Shown piece after piece: positions 22,544 to 32,321 of a DNA stretch of 64,000 nucleotides. How positions within the stretch are numbered: position 1 is the first letter of the stretch; every line of letters begins with the position of its first letter. Under the pieces are notes generated by a model. The model saw only the letters and a program-made list of their open reading frames with translations. It was not told where the DNA came from and made no database searches. The translations under genes and the position numbers were made by a program. The stretch lies in contig NC_048557.2 of assembly GCF_902806685.2 (NCBI RefSeq), forward strand, positions 5,948,666 to 6,012,665. The letters run 5' to 3'. The stretch is from Maniola hyperantus (taxonomy: Eukaryota; Arthropoda; Insecta; Lepidoptera; Nymphalidae).

Positions 22544-22908
22544 CTAATTAAAATCACACAATAATGAAAACAGTACAATGGAGGATGCATCTGGAATCAG
22601 AAATCGTGAATACTATGACTAGTTGTTGAATTAAATACCTCCTATATAGGTACGGCTCCAACGCATGAGTAGAATAAATAAAGGTACACCGTTCTTTAGG
22701 ATAGAGATCTATAGAGCGCAGTTTGACTTTATTTTATTTTTTTATTTTATTTTATTTTATTTGGAAAACCAACAGCTTATATTAACATATTATAATCTTA
22801 AAAATTAAATAACTAGAAGCTAATAATAGGTTCTCACAGGTAGACACAAAATTAAAAAACTTTACTCAGACTTAAGACACAGTTAAAACTAAAAGATCTA
22901 TCTCTACA
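22544..22908. other. Unassigned stretch with (TTTTA)n
   Basis: ATTTTATTTT pentanucleotide microsatellite at about 22728-22760. The block GATCTATAGAGCGCAGTTTG is similar to GATCTACAGAGCAAGCGTAC at 39650, so an old repeat may be present. Confidence 0.4.
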
Positions 22909-22964
22909 CTAGCTTATGCTCGCGACTTCCTTCGCGTGGACTACACAAATTTCAAACCTCTATT

Positions 22965-22995
<31 letters not shown>

Positions 22996-23150
22996 CTTAG
23001 AGGTTGAATTTTCGAAAATCCTTTCTTAGCGGATGCCTACGTCATAATAGCTATATCTGCATGCCAAATTTCAGCCCGATGCGTCCAGTAATTTGAGCTG
23101 TGCGTTGATAAATCAGTCAGTCAGTCAGTCACCTTTTCCTTTTATATACT
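22909..23150 (-). mobile_element. Hel-1 copy carrying a 28-nt poly-C tract
   Basis: CTAG at 22909-22912, hairpin ACTTCCTTCGCG. At 22965-22992 the usual TTTCACCCCCTTAGG region is replaced by 28 consecutive C. Directly followed by another Hel-1 copy in the same orientation. Confidence 0.75.
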
Positions 23151-23393
23151 ATTAGCTTATGCTCGCGACTTCGTCCGCGTGGACTACATAAATATCAAAC
23201 CCCTATTTCACCCCCTTAGGGGTTGAATTTTCAAAAATCCTTTCTTAGCCGATGCCTACGTCATAATAGCTATCTGCATGCTAAATTTCAACCCGATCCT
23301 GGACGGATCTAGTCTAGAGTAGTTTGAGATGTGCGTTGATAGATCAGTCAGTCAGTCGATCAGTCAGTCACCTTTTCCTTTTATATATTTAGA
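23151..23393 (-). mobile_element. Hel-1 copy, tandem with the previous
   Basis: TTAG then hairpin GCGACTTCGTCCGCG; ends TATATATTTAGA|T, the exact complement of the A|TCTAAATATATA start. Contains a small local duplication (GGACGGATCTAGTCTAG). Confidence 0.75.
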
Positions 23394-23484
23394 TTTCCCG
23401 TAGTGTGAAATACGCTTAAATCTGTCTTGTTTTTATTAGGGTTATTAACCATATTAGATAGATAGTTGAATTTTCACTCAGTAT

Positions 23485-23655
23485 TTATATTGCCTCTATA
23501 ACAACAAATTATCAAAATTGCAAAATGGCCGCCATGCTAATTTTAAAAAGGTAGGTAGGTACCTGTAGGTTACCTACATAGTAATATAATACGTATATTG
23601 TGCGATGGTACGGACCATTTGTGTGCGACTCCGACCTTGACCGCTTTCTTCTAAT
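23485..23655 (+). repeat. Rep-I, 3' part
   Basis: CTATAACAACAAATTATC, AAAATGGCCGCCATGC and GATGGTACGGACCATTTG to CGACTCCGACCTTGACCG. Confidence 0.5.
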
Positions 23656-24044
23656 TATTTTTGAAGATAAAATTATATAAAATAATGTAGAATTCTTTGT
23701 TATCATCTTAAAATCGGTCACACCCGACCGAAACCGGGTGGATCAGCTAGTAGCTCATTAACGTATTTAAATTAAATTATATGTATCTAACCTTTAATAT
23801 AAAATTAAAAATGATAGAAACACATATTATCTTAATTTTTAATTTATAAATTATAAAATAGTCCAACAAAATGGACCGCATTGAAACGAAACGCGTTGAA
23901 GTCTTTTCAATGGCGCGAGTAATCTTTGACCTAATTCCATAGTCATTATAGAGTTTTACATAATGCCCAATTTGTATAGGCATTAATCAATAAAAAACCG
24001 GTAGAATTATATAAGAGATTCCCAAACAAACATCCATTCATACT
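23656..24044. other. AT-rich stretch without recognisable feature
   Basis: Nothing supportable. Confidence 0.4.
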
Positions 24045-24516
24045 TCCATACCTACTAATATTTTAGGTATAAATGAAATGAAAATGTCTGTCCATCTGTC
24101 TACTAGATTTACACGTCTATAAGGAACTGATTTTAAAAAAATCGGTAAAGGGATAGCTTCCATCCCAGGGAAGGATATATTTTATCCCGGAAAACCAAAA
24201 AGTTCCCACGGGATTTTTAAGTAACTTAAATGCACGTGGATCAAGTTGCGGGCATCATTTACTTGGTACAGAGAGATAGCTTGCATCCTGGAGCCGGATA
24301 TAGATTACTTTTTATCCCGGAAAATCAAGGCATTCCCACGGGATTATTAAAAACCTAAATCCACATAGACCAAGTTGCGGGCATCATTTACTTGATATAG
24401 AAATAGCTTGCATCCTTGAGACGGATAAAGGCTACTCTTTATCCCGGAAAATTAAAGAGTTCCCAGATGATTTTAAAAACCCAAATCCACGCGGACGAAG
24501 TCGTGATCATCATCTA
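24045..24516 (+). mobile_element. Hel-2 with its 3' half in three tandem copies
   Basis: One 5' half, then three successive 3' halves (about 24140-24265, 24266-24394, 24395-24516; period near 129 bp). Each runs from AGATAGCTTGCATCC-like text through TTTATCCCGGAAAA to a hairpin and GGGCATCATTTACTTG; the last has GCGGACGAAGTCGTGATC. Confidence 0.75.
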
Positions 24517-24529
24517 TTATTATAATTCA

Positions 24530-24738
24530 CTAGCGACCCACCGCGACTTCGCTCCGTGTACTTATTACAATTTTCGTATGGATCTCTAAAAAAAATATAT
24601 AACCTATGTCACTCGGAAGGAACTAATTTAGTTTTCTAATGGTGAAAGAATTTTTGAAATCAGCCTAGTAGTTTTTGAGTTTATTCGTTACAAACATTCA
24701 AAAATACAAATCTTTCCTCTTTATAATATTTGTGTAGA
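24530..24738 (-). mobile_element. Hel-4 Helitron-like element
   Basis: CTAG at 24530-24533, hairpin CCGCGACTTCGCTCCGTG; body AACCTATGTCACTCGG and CAGCCTAGTAGTTTTTGAG; far end TTTGTGTAGA|T, that is A|TCTACACAAATATTAT on the minus strand. Only copy in the window. Confidence 0.65.
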
Positions 24739-25615
24739 TTTTTTGCATCTAACGTAATAGATATAACGGCAAACTGTTTGACACACTTTCAAAAACTTTA
24801 TGTAAATGTAAATTTTGAACATCGAGAATATGTAAACAAATGTTATGATATGTAAATGGCTAATGGTTTTCAAATTATAGTAAACTGTAATGGCGTACTG
24901 TTAATTAACAAAATTGTACAACTCCATAAGAGGTTAAAGTAATAATTTCTCAATTTTATCGATTTGACTGTAGTAAAAGATGGTTTCTCATATAAAATTA
25001 AGAAGATTTAATTTCAGCTTAAATTATTATTTGTGTTAAAATATGAAAATAATTCCGAATAGGTAAATTCACACACTTAGAATCACCAATAGTTTTCCAT
25101 TGAATTTTCGACTTTAATCACATCTTCAGGGTCGAATGCCATTACATAGATTGCGTATATTTAAATAAATAATAACTAATAAATAAACATAAATAAAACT
25201 ATTTATACCCATAAAGGCGATATGTGATTCTAAGTTTGAAATGATTGCTACATATACACATATGTAACTGAAAAATTCTAAAAAATTAATAGGCAAAAAT
25301 ATCACACATTTTCCCGGAATTTCCTAAAAAACTGCTTATTGTAGTTGTGTACAACTGCCCAAAAAAGGAGTGTAATATTTTTAGTGTTCATGCATGTATG
25401 TTTGTCTTTCTTTATCCTACCATAACTTCTAAATTCCTGAACAAATTTGAATGCATAGGTATCATTAGAATCCTAACATTATCCTGAGTGACACTAGCTA
25501 CAAATGAAAAAAAATTCAACATGGTGTATGCCGCCATTTTCAAAATGTAAAGTGCGTTTTTTGACAGATCGGTCGTGTTTGTAACTTTTTAACTACGATT
25601 TGTTTAATTTTTACA
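24739..25615. other. Long AT-rich stretch without recognisable feature
   Basis: No supportable ORF. 25360-25560 has GTGTTCATGCATGTATG and AACATGGTGTATGCCGCC, which may be an old repeat. Confidence 0.35.
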
Positions 25616-25915
25616 TATATCTATAATATTATGACACTGTCAATTTTTTAAACACTCAACAGACTATTTATCATTAAGCTTTATTAATTAACACACTAAA
25701 ACTAAATTTTTAAATTTTCCCGTCGTTCTACTTATTTTACCGCTATAATAAATAATAAAAAAAAGTAATATACCTATATTATGACACTGTCAATTTTTTT
25801 AAAACACTCAACCGACTATTTATCATTAAGTTTTATTAATTAACACACTAAAACTAAATTTTTATATTTTCCCGTCGTTCTACTTATTTTACCGCAATAA
25901 TAATTATTTTTTAAA
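25616..25915. repeat. Tandem duplication, two 150-bp units
   Basis: ATGACACTGTCAATTTTTT at 25631 recurs at 25781, and the following text (CGACTATTTATCATTAAG, CCCGTCGTTCTACTTATTTT) is repeated with a few changes. Lies next to the CpG-rich island at 25968. Confidence 0.8.
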
Positions 25916-25967
25916 ATAAGTAAATCGCTATAGTTACACTTATTAAAGTAAATAAAGATAATAAACT

Positions 25968-26240
25968 CACCCTGTATATAAAAATAATAATCACGACACA
26001 AGTCACTAGCACTATAAGGCAACGGAGGGGTCCGTTTCGCGCGTGGTGCGGGGTCAGAGTGCGTCGGTTCGCGACTCGCGTGAGCGATCAGTGAAAGTGC
26101 TTATATAGCCTCCGATGCGCTCAGCATCCGCGAACAATGCATCCTTCTGGGATCTATTGATTGGAGATGCGACTTTATCTTATCTAGCCGCTTCCCGCTA
26201 ATTCGTCCGTGTAATCTTAACTTTACACCCCATTAAATCC
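25968..26240 (-). promoter_or_regulatory. Candidate minus-strand promoter and non-coding first exon
   Basis: CpG-rich island in AT-rich surroundings. On the minus strand GGCTATATAAGCAC (26099-26112) is a good TATA box; about 25-30 bp downstream lies the probable start; about 110 bp further CAGGGTGAGT (25970-25980) is a strong 5' splice site. No ATG in between. The next exon would lie to the left, possibly outside the window. It could instead be LTR-like sequence. Confidence 0.35.
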
Positions 26241-26302
26241 CTTAATCAGAGTGAGCTAGAGTAAGAGAACTCTCGGTTGGATCTTAAATCGACGACATCA
26301 TA

Positions 26303-26632
26303 ATATATATATAAAAGGAAAAGGTGACTTACTGACTGACTGACTGACTTTCAGATGCAATGCAAAGGTTTTACCTGAAAGATAGAGCGGAGGGGGGAGG
26401 AGGTTTTTGGTCCATAGGCCATTGTGGAGTCGGGCATGCCGGAGGCATCCATGAGGATTTTCCTCCTCCCCGAACGAAAAAAAAAAAAAAACAACTCAAA
26501 CTACTGGACCGATCGGGCTGTGGCATGCAGATAGCTATTATGTGACGTAGGCATCTGCTAAGAAAGGATTTTTGAAAATTCAACCCCTACGGGGGTGAAA
26601 TAGGGGTTCGAAATTTGTGTAGTCCACGAGAT
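26303..26632 (+). mobile_element. Hel-1 interrupted by a poly-A-tailed insert
   Basis: TATATATATAAAAGGAAAAG and the TGAC tract, then foreign sequence, then CTCAAACTACTGGACC and the rest of Hel-1 to GTAGTCCACGAG. The 3' hairpin is cut off by the SINE-5S at 26634. Confidence 0.7.
26353..26497 (+). mobile_element. Poly-A-tailed insert, probable LINE 3' end
   Basis: About 145 bp from TCAGATGCAATGCAAAGG to an A15 run (26478-26492). GAGGGGGGAGGAGG near 26391 can pair with TCCTCCTCCCC near 26461. The A-tail points to retrotransposition; target duplication not clear. Confidence 0.5.
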
Positions 26633-26633
26633 T

Positions 26634-26795
26634 GTTATACAACGCTGACCCAAGTTAGTAACGGATGGGTGACCGACTTTTAAATCCCAATTTGGACTTT
26701 TCCGTGCTTCAGAGAGCACGTTATGGAGTTGGTCAGTTATTATCACTAACACCTGATAATAACTGTAAAAACCTAAGGCTATATAAACTATACTA
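26634..26795 (+). mobile_element. SINE-5S copy, sense orientation
   Basis: AGTTAGTAACGGATGGGTGA then CCGAC, matching 5S rRNA around its internal control region, then CTTCCGTGCTTCAGAGAGCA and TTGGTCAGTTATTA. A Helitron 3' end (GGACGAAGTCGCGGG, CTAG at 26818) follows at once. Confidence 0.5.
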
Positions 26796-26941
26796 TATGG
26801 ACGAAGTCGCGGGAAAAAGCTAGTAGATTATAAAGTCGCATCATTCTATATTTATATATTCGCATTACCATATTATTATATTATTACTTCGGTGAAACGA
26901 TTGTAGGACCTGTTTTGAGTTGTTTGAAGTAATATGACCAA

Positions 26942-27150
26942 CTAGATGATGCTCGCGACTTCGTCCGCGTGGATTTAGGTTTTTATCCCGTGGGAACTCT
27001 TTGATTTTCGGGGATAAAAAGTAGCCTATGTCCTTCCCCGGGATACAAGCTATATCTGTACCATATTTCGTCAAAATCTGTTGAACGGATGGGTCGTGAA
27101 AGGCTAGCAGACAGACAGACACACTTTCGCATTTACAATATTAGTATGGA
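26942..27150 (-). mobile_element. Hel-2, full length
   Basis: CTAG at 26942, hairpin GCGACTTCGTCCGCG, GGGATAAAAAGTAGCC, AGCAGACAGACAGACACAC, and TTAGTATGGA|T at the far end. A reference copy for the family. Confidence 0.8.
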
Positions 27151-27229
27151 TGAATCCTATTGGTGTCTTTCTATTGAAGCTGCAACTTCATTTCAATTTT
27201 GGACCTAACCTTTACAACCTTATCTTACA

Positions 27230-27378
27230 GTCGAGATGGCAATCGGGGTGGGGACGCCACGCATACCCGCATAGCCCCCGCGCTAGCCCGGTACGGGATA
27301 GCGCCGGTGACGTGCGGGTGTGCGGGGCGTTCCCCCGCCTCATACCCCGATTGCCAGCTCAACCTATTGCGTACTATT
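27230..27378. mobile_element. GC-MITE copy
   Basis: CGAGATGGCAATCGGGG and CCCCGATTGCCAGCTCAACC as inverted ends, with GC-rich middle (CCCCGCGCTAGCCCGGTACG). Confidence 0.7.
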
Positions 27379-27759
27379 GTGCTGGTAATTGTTAGATACT
27401 TTTAATGGGAGTGGGGCGCAGACTAACTTTCGCATCCCGGCGCCGAATATGCTTAAGCCGGCCCTGTTCATAGCTTTTACGTTTTGTCTTCTTACACATA
27501 GTGCAACGAAGAAGTTGTATTTTATGTATCAGCAAATAAAGCAACAGTTTCATAAGTTTAGCATAAGTTATGCGCGCTTTGCTTTACAACAAGTCGTGTC
27601 CGAAATCCGGAATAACAAAGTACTTTGACATTTTGTAAACTAATTAATCTAGATTTATTGTAAAGACGAGTTAATCATTATTTAGCCTTTTATAAATCAT
27701 GTTATTATAATAGTCGTTTGTCTATTCAGGGCAATTTTCAAAGGAAGTCTTAGTTTGGA
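27379..27759. other. Unassigned stretch
   Basis: An open frame of 79 codons spans 27389-27628 but shows no recognisable domain. Confidence 0.3.
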
Positions 27760-27972
27760 CTAGCTTATGCTCGCGACTTCGTCCGCGTGGACTACACAAA
27801 TTTCAAACTCCTATTTCACCCCCAGGGGTTGAATTATCAAATATCCTTTCTTAGCGGATGCCTACGTCATAATAGCTATCTGCATGCCAAATTTTAGCCC
27901 GCTCCATCCAGTTGTTTGAGCTGTGCGTTGATAGATCAGTCAGTCAGTCAGCCAGCTTTTCCTTTTATAATT
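27760..27972 (-). mobile_element. Hel-1 copy
   Basis: CTAG at 27760-27763, intact hairpin, ends CCTTTTATAATTACAG. Confidence 0.75.
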
Positions 27973-28367
27973 ACAGTAGAAACTCGATTATCCGGCCCTC
28001 GGTTATATATTTAGAAGATTTTGGACAAATCAATCCTCTTAATAAATATAAACGCAAAGCCCCGTCTATCAGTCTGTTTATTATTATTAAGTATTCAAAG
28101 TTGAACCGCTAAACTAAAAAAAATTGGCATACCTACTTAAAGAAAGCTTGCATCCTAGAGACGGACATACCCATGAAACAAATACTTAGCTGTTTCGAAG
28201 TTAGGTATGATGCAGTAAGAAAAATGCTTAATATGATGTAATGAGTTATGGAAATGCAATAAATAAAAATTGAAATTGAAATTGAAATTGAAAGTAAAAT
28301 CAAGGAAAAAATTTATATAATGATGAACACCATATCACCCTAATATACATATATATATCACGGTATA
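27973..28367. other. Unassigned stretch with (TGAAAT)n
   Basis: ATTGAAATTGAAATTGAAAT tract at about 28266-28294; otherwise nothing. Confidence 0.4.
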
Positions 28368-28368
28368 T

Positions 28369-28555
28369 AGTACGCGACACGTCGAGATAGCAATCAGGAT
28401 ATGAGGCGGGGGGATCATGATTGATGTTGGAAGCTCATGGACACCCCGCACACCCGCATGTCACGCGCTCTCCTGCTTCGGGTTAGCGCGGGGGCTGCGC
28501 GGGGGTGCGGGGCGTTCCCTCCCCGATTGCCATCTCGACCTGTCGCGTACTATAC
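28369..28555. mobile_element. GC-MITE, full length
   Basis: TAGTACGCGACACGTCGAGA at the left and TCTCGACCTGTCGCGTACTA at the right; the ends, including TA, form a near-perfect inverted repeat and the interior (GGTTAGCGCGGGGGCTGCGC) is itself strongly GC. The flanking TA may be the target duplication. Confidence 0.8.
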
Positions 28556-28765
28556 GTACATTTATTTGTCAATATTTGTCATAATTTGACAGGCTTTATA
28601 CTTCAGATTAAGTCCTTAAGGCAAAATAAATATTAGCCTTGCGCAAACAAGGTCAGTGTTAAGCACTAAACCGAATATAGAGACTTATATTTTGGAAGCT
28701 TGTTTATTTATTGGTCCTTAGCTCTTAAGTAACAAAATAAATCAATAAAAAACTTACCTGTCTTT

Positions 28766-28911
28766 AGTCCGCGACAGGTTGAGATGACAATCGGGGTATG
28801 AGGCGGGGGGACACACGTCACCCGCGCTCGCCCGCACCGGGTTAGCGCGGGGGCTGTGCAGGTGTGCGGGGCGTTCCCTCTCCGATTGCCATCTCGACCT
28901 GTCGCGTACTT
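28766..28911. mobile_element. GC-MITE copy
   Basis: GTCCGCGACAGGTTGAGATG to CATCTCGACCTGTCGCGTAC, 211 bp from the previous copy. Confidence 0.8.
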
Positions 28912-29252
28912 ATACCTGGAGATGAAGAAGGCAGGCTACTTTTAAACTGGCAAAACAAAGGGTTGCTGCGGGATTTCTAAAAATCCAGCCCAACAGAGTC
29001 ACGGGCAAAAGCTAAGCAAAGTTAAAGATTTATTATAGAGAAGAACATAAACTTTATTTAAATAAACTTTTGAATCTACTTATAATATTATGTAAGAGTA
29101 GGTACTAAAATTATAATATCAAGTGAGTAGGTAGGTAGGTAGGTATATTATAAAGATAACAATAGCTTGAATGGACAAGGAAGCTTTGAGTTATTATTTG
29201 TTTAACATCTTTTAAATACCAATCTAGGTAGGTAGATCTCCATACTAATAAT
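28912..29252. other. Unassigned stretch with old Hel-2 remnant
   Basis: GGAGATGAAGAAGGCAGG and GGGATTTCTAAAAATCCAGC near 28920-29010 look like a decayed Hel-2 middle; otherwise AT-rich with (AGGT)n at 29130. Confidence 0.35.
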
Positions 29253-29535
29253 AACCTAGTGGTTAGGAGTGGACGTCGGGCTTAGAGGTCGGGGGTTCGA
29301 TCTCGGGCACACACCTCTAACTTTTCGGAGTTAAGTGCATTTTAAGTAATAAAATATCACTTGCTTTAACGGTGAAGGAAAACATCGTGAGGAAACCTGC
29401 ATGCCCGAGAGTTCTCTATAATGTTCTCAAAGGTGTGTGAAGTCTGCCAATCTGGCCTTGGCCAGCGTGGTATGGCCAAAATCCTTCTCACTCAGACAGA
29501 AGACCCGTGCTCTGTAGTGAGCTGAGGGTTGATCA
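29253..29535 (+). mobile_element. SINE-A copy
   Basis: TAACCTAGTGGTTAGGAG, box B GGTTCGATCTC, body to TAGTGAGCTGAGGGTTGATC. Confidence 0.75.
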
Positions 29536-29543
29536 TGACGATC

Positions 29544-29945
29544 ACTAATGATATAAATGCGAAAGTACATCTGTCTGTAGTATGCTAGCTTGTCACGGCC
29601 CATTCATAAAGCCAATTTAGACGTTTGGTGGGTACAGAGATAGCTTTCATGCTGGGAACGGACATAGGTTACTTTTTGTCCCGGAAATCAAAAAGTTCTA
29701 ACGGGATTCTTAAAAAACCAAAATCTGGTAGGAGGCTACGGCCGTGGCTAGTTACCACCTTACTGGCAAAGCCGTGCCGCCAAGCGATTTAGCTTTCACG
29801 ATACACGATGCCGTGTAGAAACCGATAAGGGGTAGGTATACACTTCCAATTTAGACTGCATCATCACTTACCACCAGGTGAGATCGCAGTCGAGAGCTAA
29901 TTTTAATTTTAAAAAATCCACGTGGACGAAGTCTTGGGTATCATG
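29544..29945 (+). mobile_element. Hel-2 interrupted by a SINE-B fragment
   Basis: ATATAAATGCGAAAGTAC to CCAAAATCTGG, then 182 bp of SINE-B, then AAAATCCACGTGGACGAAG to ATCATGTATT. The parts are contiguous in other Hel-2 copies. Confidence 0.65.
29727..29908 (+). mobile_element. SINE-B body fragment inside Hel-2
   Basis: GGCTACGGCCGTGGCTAG, CTGGCAAAGCCGTGCCG, ACGATGCCGTGTAGAAACC to ACCAGGTGAGATCGCAGTCG; the tRNA-like head is missing. Confidence 0.7.
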
Positions 29946-29954
29946 TATTATTTT

Positions 29955-30087
29955 GGTATAGATAGCATACATACCGGAGATGAATATAATATACCTACTA
30001 CTTTTTATCTTGAAAAATCAAAGTTCCCACGGAATTAATAAAAATCCTGAATCCACGCGGACAAAGCCGCGGATATCGTATAGTATT
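29955..30087 (+). mobile_element. Hel-2 fragment
   Basis: GGAGATGAATATAATATACC, CTTTTTATCTTGAAAAATC, then CCACGCGGACAAAGCCGCGG (terminal hairpin with changes). Confidence 0.55.
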
Positions 30088-30607
30088 ATATATTATGTAT
30101 GACATATAAAATTTCCAATATATATTTCTTATAAATATAAAATGCGTAAATATTATGTTAATATAGTTATGTCTATTGGATCCCGAATGATAAAGCACCA
30201 TTATATTAATAAAGGTCAGTAGGATTTTAAAAACTAATTTTCAAATATAACTGGCCATTTATGGTTGGATTGATGAGTCGTAACTCGCAAACTATTCAGA
30301 ATATTGCCTGTGAGTGAAGTTAATTACAAAGCTAGTTATAAGTTAAGTTCGCATTACGCAAGGCACAAAGATAGAACCTACATTACCTACCTATTCGTTA
30401 TTGTAGTTAGTACAAAGCTTTACCTTTAGTTCATTCATAAATCCTTTCTCGTATTGCAAAATTCTATATGAATATTAATTTTTGATGTTGATTTGTAAGA
30501 AATACGTAATCATGCAAAAATAATAAATTTATCAAATTATGAATTTTAATTTAGAATACGATACGTGCGATATAAATTGATTGATGAACTATACATACTA
30601 ATATCAT
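30088..30607. other. AT-rich stretch without recognisable feature
   Basis: Nothing supportable. Confidence 0.4.
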
Positions 30608-30665
30608 AAATCAGACCTAGGACCTGTCACTTATACGACACCTCATTACTGTGCCAGGGAGGTTG
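30608..30665 (-). mobile_element. SINE-B head fragment
   Basis: On the minus strand CCTCCCTGGCACAGTAATGA to CAGGTCCTAGGTC, the tRNA-like 5' end only. Confidence 0.5.
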
Positions 30666-30794
30666 GCAAACGATTGAAATAGCTCAACTTTTTTTAAACT
30701 TTTTATTGATTGCCCAAGTAGTTCTTCTCCTTAATACAATACCAACAGCTCAATATTGGGTCTAAAACTTTAGGGTTTGCAGTATATTTTAAGA

Positions 30795-31042
30795 ACCGCG
30801 ATTAACTGGTGGTTTAGTTAAGACGCCCGCTCATATTAGGGAGGTCAGGGCACCCAACTCTAACTTTTGGAGCTATGTGCGCATGCCTGAGAGTTTCTCC
30901 ATAATGTTCTCAAAGTTTTAATACACATTGCTGACATTGGTCAGCGTGGCAGTCTATAATATAGCCTAAATAAATCCTTCTCATTCTAAGATGACACCTG
31001 TGGTCAGTAGTGGGCCGGCGATGGATTGATCATCACATCATG
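30795..31042 (+). mobile_element. SINE-A, strongly diverged
   Basis: GGTGGTTTAGTTAAGACGCC, GAGAGTTTCTCCATAATGTT and GGGCCGGCGATGGATTGATC; box B lost. Confidence 0.6.
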
Positions 31043-31305
31043 GACTAATGTAGAACACAAAACTATAAAATTAACTAAACTAAACTAAACTTGACCTACC
31101 ATAACTTTATGATCAGAAAGGTGTTAGTTATGATTATGTTTCCAACCTTTTCTTGATTTTATATTAATTAATAATTAATAATAATTTGATTTTAATCAAT
31201 AAAATTAGGTATAGATTAATATTTTATAGAATATTATAATTAATTTATGAGCTTAATCAGTTGTCAAACAACTACTGGTGTTTTGATGTGCAAAATTAGA
31301 GTAGA

Positions 31306-31482
31306 CTAGATGATGCCCACGACTTCGTACGCGTGGATTTCGGCTTTTAAAAATCCCGTGGAAACTCTTTGATTTTCTGAGATAAAAGTAGCCTATGTCC
31401 TTCTCCGGGATGCAAGCTATCTCTGTACCAAAATTCGTCAAAATCGGTTGAACGGATGGGCTGTGAAAAGCTAGCAGACAGA
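31306..31482 (-). mobile_element. Hel-2, 5' truncated
   Basis: CTAG at 31306, hairpin ACGACTTCGTACGCG, through CGGTTGAACGGATGGGCTG to GCAGACAGA. Confidence 0.75.
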
Positions 31483-31593
31483 TGTGAGTATAGGTATGTT
31501 GAAAATTTGCTGAACAAACTTAATCGAAACTTGAATTTGTGTGAGTAAGAGAATGGGTGTGTGATACAGGAAAATGAATGACATTCCATAATA

Positions 31594-31652
31594 AAAGTCT
31601 TTCATCATCATTCATCAATATAATATATTGATGAATGATGATGAAAGACTTT
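31594..31652. repeat. Perfect palindrome, 29-bp arms
   Basis: Arms 31594-31622 and 31624-31652 are exact reverse complements around one A (core CATCAATATA / TATATTGATG). Confidence 0.9.
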
Positions 31653-31667
31653 ATATGACTTTATAAA

Positions 31668-31704
31668 ATAACCGCTACTCAGATATTATCTGAGTAGCGG
31701 TTAT
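31668..31704. repeat. Perfect palindrome, 18-bp arms
   Basis: ATAACCGCTACTCAGATA and its exact reverse complement around a single T, 15 bp after the previous palindrome. Confidence 0.9.
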
Positions 31705-31852
31705 ACCAAAGTGCTAATTTTGCAAAGGGCTAACCTCCAACGCTGATTAAAAAAATAGATATTAAAAACATTAAGTATAAATTAAAAGAATATTGTTTAG
31801 CAAAGTTAGATGGCTGAGTCTTGTGTGTCTATGAAGATTATATAATTATTTA

Positions 31853-31945
31853 TAGGTCCTGGGCATAGGCTATTTTTTATCCTGGAAAATCAAAGAGTTT
31901 CCACGGGATTAAAAAACTAAATCCACACGAAGTCGGAGGCAAATC
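31853..31945 (+). mobile_element. Hel-2 fragment
   Basis: CTATTTTTTATCCTGGAAAA to CCACACGAAGTCGGAGGC. Confidence 0.6.
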
Positions 31946-32002
31946 TATTAGTAGGTAGGTATATTATAGGTTTAGTGTTTGAGATGTCATACTTACTAGG
32001 TA

Positions 32003-32241
32003 TCTAAATATATACTTAAAAGGAAAAGGTGACTGACTGACTGACTGACTGACTGATCTATCATAGTTTAGAGCTGTACTCAAACTACTGGACGGATCGG
32101 GCTGAAATTTTGCATGCAGATAGCTATTAGGACGTAGGCATCCGCTAAGAAAGGATTTTTGAAAATTCAATCTCTAAGGGGGTGAAATAGGGGTTTGAAA
32201 TTTGTGTAGTCCACGCGGACGAAGTCGGGAGCATAAGCTAG
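32003..32241 (+). mobile_element. Hel-1, full length
   Basis: Starts A|TCTAAATATATACTTAAAAG, five TGAC units, ends hairpin and CTAG at 32238-32241. Confidence 0.8.
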
Positions 32242-32321
32242 TTAAAATATAAAAACCACGGTTTATAGTTTAAAGGAACAGATTTTTTAGTATTATATTT
32301 AAGTAAATAACTAATTCGCTC

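Noticed and set aside
24045..24516. CRISPR-like array of regular repeats
   Set aside because: The three units are degenerate Helitron 3' halves of about 129 bp without distinct spacers, and the genome is clearly animal.
25616..25915. Pair of LTRs of a retrotransposon
   Set aside because: The two 150-bp units are directly adjacent, with no internal region, primer-binding site or TG...CA ends seen; described as a tandem duplication instead.
26360..26583. Short proline/glycine-rich open frames on both strands
   Set aside because: They arise from the GA-rich and poly-A insert inside a Hel-1 copy.
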